From: Saprospiraceae bacterium
GTDB lineage: Bacteria; Bacteroidota; Bacteroidia; Chitinophagales; Saprospiraceae
Assembly: GCA_947441325.1 (NCBI GenBank)
Contig: CANETR010000104.1
Coordinates: forward strand, 1-6,954
Reading direction: 5' to 3'
DNA length: 6,954 bases
The translations under genes and the position numbers were made by a program. Positions 5,861-6,954 of this stretch are shown here, piece after piece. Each line of letters starts with the position of its first letter. Position 1 is the stretch's first letter. The notes beneath the pieces were generated by a model. That model searched no databases, was not told the origin of the DNA, and saw only the letters and a program-made list of their open reading frames with translations.

Positions 5861-6244
5861 ATGAAAAACACCATATTTTCTGCTCAGGCTCCTGCACCAA
5901 TCGGACCATACAGCCAGGCTGTTGCAGCCAATGGCATGTTATATGTATCGGGACAGATACCGATTGACCAATCTAGTGGAACCTTGGTTTCGGGCGATAT
6001 TTCGAAAGAGACCCAACAGGTGATGGAAAACCTGAAACATATCCTCCATGCAGCCGGAATAGGCTTTGAGGAGGTGGTAAAATGTAGTATTTTTATGACC
6101 TCTATGCAGGATTATGCAGCTATCAACACTGTCTATGCAGCATATTTTAACGAAAACACTGCTCCTGCCCGCGAGGCGGTACAAGTCTCGGCGCTACCGA
6201 AGGGTGTAAATGTAGAGATTTCCTGCATTGCTATTTTGAAATAA
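5861..6244 (+). CDS. ridA: RidA/YjgF-family 2-iminobutanoate/2-iminopropanoate deaminase
   Basis: The 127-residue length is typical of the family. The signatures are APAPIGPYSQAV (10-21, with Y17), LYVSGQIPID (27-36, G31), a long helix through TQQVMENLKHILHAAG, and the C-terminal APAREAVQVSALPKGVNVEIS (101-121). R104 and E119 correspond to the substrate-binding arginine and the catalytic glutamate of RidA. The enzyme is a cytosolic trimer. It hydrolyses reactive enamine and imine intermediates, released by PLP enzymes such as threonine dehydratase, to 2-ketoacids and ammonia, which protects other PLP enzymes from damage. The conserved arginine supports the active RidA subgroup over inactive paralogues. 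It has its own promoter just after the repeat arrays. The M20 peptidase gene begins 25 bases after its stop, so the pair may be co-transcribed. No link between their functions can be shown here. Confidence 0.94.
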   Translation: MKNTIFSAQAPAPIGPYSQAVAANGMLYVSGQIPIDQSSGTLVSGDISKETQQVMENLKHILHAAGIGFEEVVKCSIFMTSMQDYAAINTVYAAYFNENTAPAREAVQVSALPKGVNVEISCIAILK

Positions 6245-6269
6245 TTTGTAACAAATAAAATTCAGTTAT

Positions 6270-6954
6270 ATGGATGTCAAACATTATATACAGGAAAATC
6301 GCGAGCGATTCCTGAACGAATTATTGGATTTACTGCGCATTCCCTCTGTCAGTGCCGATTCCAGACACAAAGATGACATGGAAAAAACGGCGGAATTTCT
6401 TAAATCGAAACTCATAGAAATGGGTGCCGACAATGTCGAAATCTGCCCAACGGCAGGTCATCCTATTCTTTACGGAGAAAAAATAATAGACCCTGCCCTA
6501 CCTACCGTACTGGTTTACGGCCATTATGATGTGCAGCCACCCGATCCGCTCGACCTTTGGGAATCTGGCCCCTTCGAGCCGGTCATCAAAAAAACAGAGA
6601 GACATCCCGACGGTGCAATCTTTGCACGCGGTGCCTGCGACGATAAGGGACAAATGTATATGCATTTCAAGGCACTCGAATACATGATGCGAAATAATGC
6701 ACTGCATTGTAATGTGAAATTTATGATTGAGGGCGAAGAAGAAGTGGGTTCGTCCAACCTGGGGCCCTTTATCATAGAAAATAAGGAGAAACTTAAGTGC
6801 GATGTAATCCTAATTTCGGATACCTCGATGATTGCCAACGATGTACCTTCCATTACCTCTGGACTGAGAGGACTTGCCTACATGGAAGTGGAAGTTACTG
6901 GGCCGAATCGCGACCTACACTCTGGCACCTATGGCGGCGCAGTGGCCAATCCGA
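6270..6954 (+). CDS. M20-family dipeptidase-like metallopeptidase, N-terminal 228 residues (runs off right edge)
   Basis: The frame opens with ATG at 6270 (MDVKHYIQENRERFLNELLD) and continues to the window end without a stop, so the C-terminus is missing. The di-zinc M20 motifs appear in order. GHYDVQPPDP (84-93) supplies the zinc ligand H85 and the catalytic-helper D87. ARGACDDKGQ (119-128) holds the bridging Asp. EGEEEVGSS (154-162) supplies the general base E157 and the ligand E158. SDTS (183-186) supplies the ligand D184. DLHSG (215-219) carries H217 of the lid domain, which in related dimers reaches the partner active site. The motif wording (GHYDVQPPDP, RGACDDKGQ, DLHSG) is that of the CNDP/Dug1-like dipeptidase branch of M20, not ArgE or DapE. 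The likely role is hydrolysis of cytosolic di- or small peptides, and the substrate cannot be fixed. The gene lies 25 bases after ridA on the same strand. Confidence 0.92.
   Translation, partial: MDVKHYIQENRERFLNELLDLLRIPSVSADSRHKDDMEKTAEFLKSKLIEMGADNVEICPTAGHPILYGEKIIDPALPTVLVYGHYDVQPPDPLDLWESGPFEPVIKKTERHPDGAIFARGACDDKGQMYMHFKALEYMMRNNALHCNVKFMIEGEEEVGSSNLGPFIIENKEKLKCDVILISDTSMIANDVPSITSGLRGLAYMEVEVTGPNRDLHSGTYGGAVANP

Noticed and set aside
6498..6853. Minus-strand frames opposite the M20 gene
   Set aside because: The plus frame has all the M20 metal-binding motifs in order. The opposite frames overlap each other and show nothing recognisable.

Overview
This window looks like chromosomal DNA from a member of the Bacteroidota. 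The DnaB extein reads like that phylum's DnaB. The coding starts have AT-rich leaders without a clear Shine-Dalgarno. Two intergenic regions carry exact copies of the Bacteroidota -7 element TAnnTTTG. The genus cannot be told from the sequence.

Left part (1-1309, minus strand): two envelope-type genes read leftward. The upstream one encodes a 317-residue membrane-anchored protein with a C-terminal OmpA-like peptidoglycan-binding domain. After 29 bases comes the start of a membrane-anchored coiled-coil protein that runs off the left edge. They are probably one operon. A 283-bp divergent spacer separates them from dnaB.

Centre (1593-4397, plus strand): dnaB, the replicative helicase, is interrupted by a full-length 424-residue intein with splicing motifs and a two-motif LAGLIDADG homing endonuclease. 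Removing the intein leaves a normal 510-residue DnaB. The helicase ends in an acidic IDDVPF tail resembling the SSB C-terminus. A long AT-rich hairpin and a clear promoter separate dnaB from the next unit: a DUF177/YceD-family gene and rpmF (ribosomal protein L32), closed by a strong intrinsic terminator.

Right part (5306-5860): a 555-bp spacer with no credible gene holds two heptamer repeat arrays. The first is 45 consecutive 7-base units of the form T(T/C)GTTNN with no indel. The second is 11 copies of CTTTC at 7- or 8-base spacing, ending just before the ridA promoter. ridA (reactive imine/enamine deaminase) follows. After 25 bases comes an M20-family dipeptidase-like gene cut by the right edge.

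The most unusual items are the intein, its insertion point and its extra internal module, and the paired heptamer arrays. I see no complete novel defence or mobile system. The arrays are the least explained structure here.
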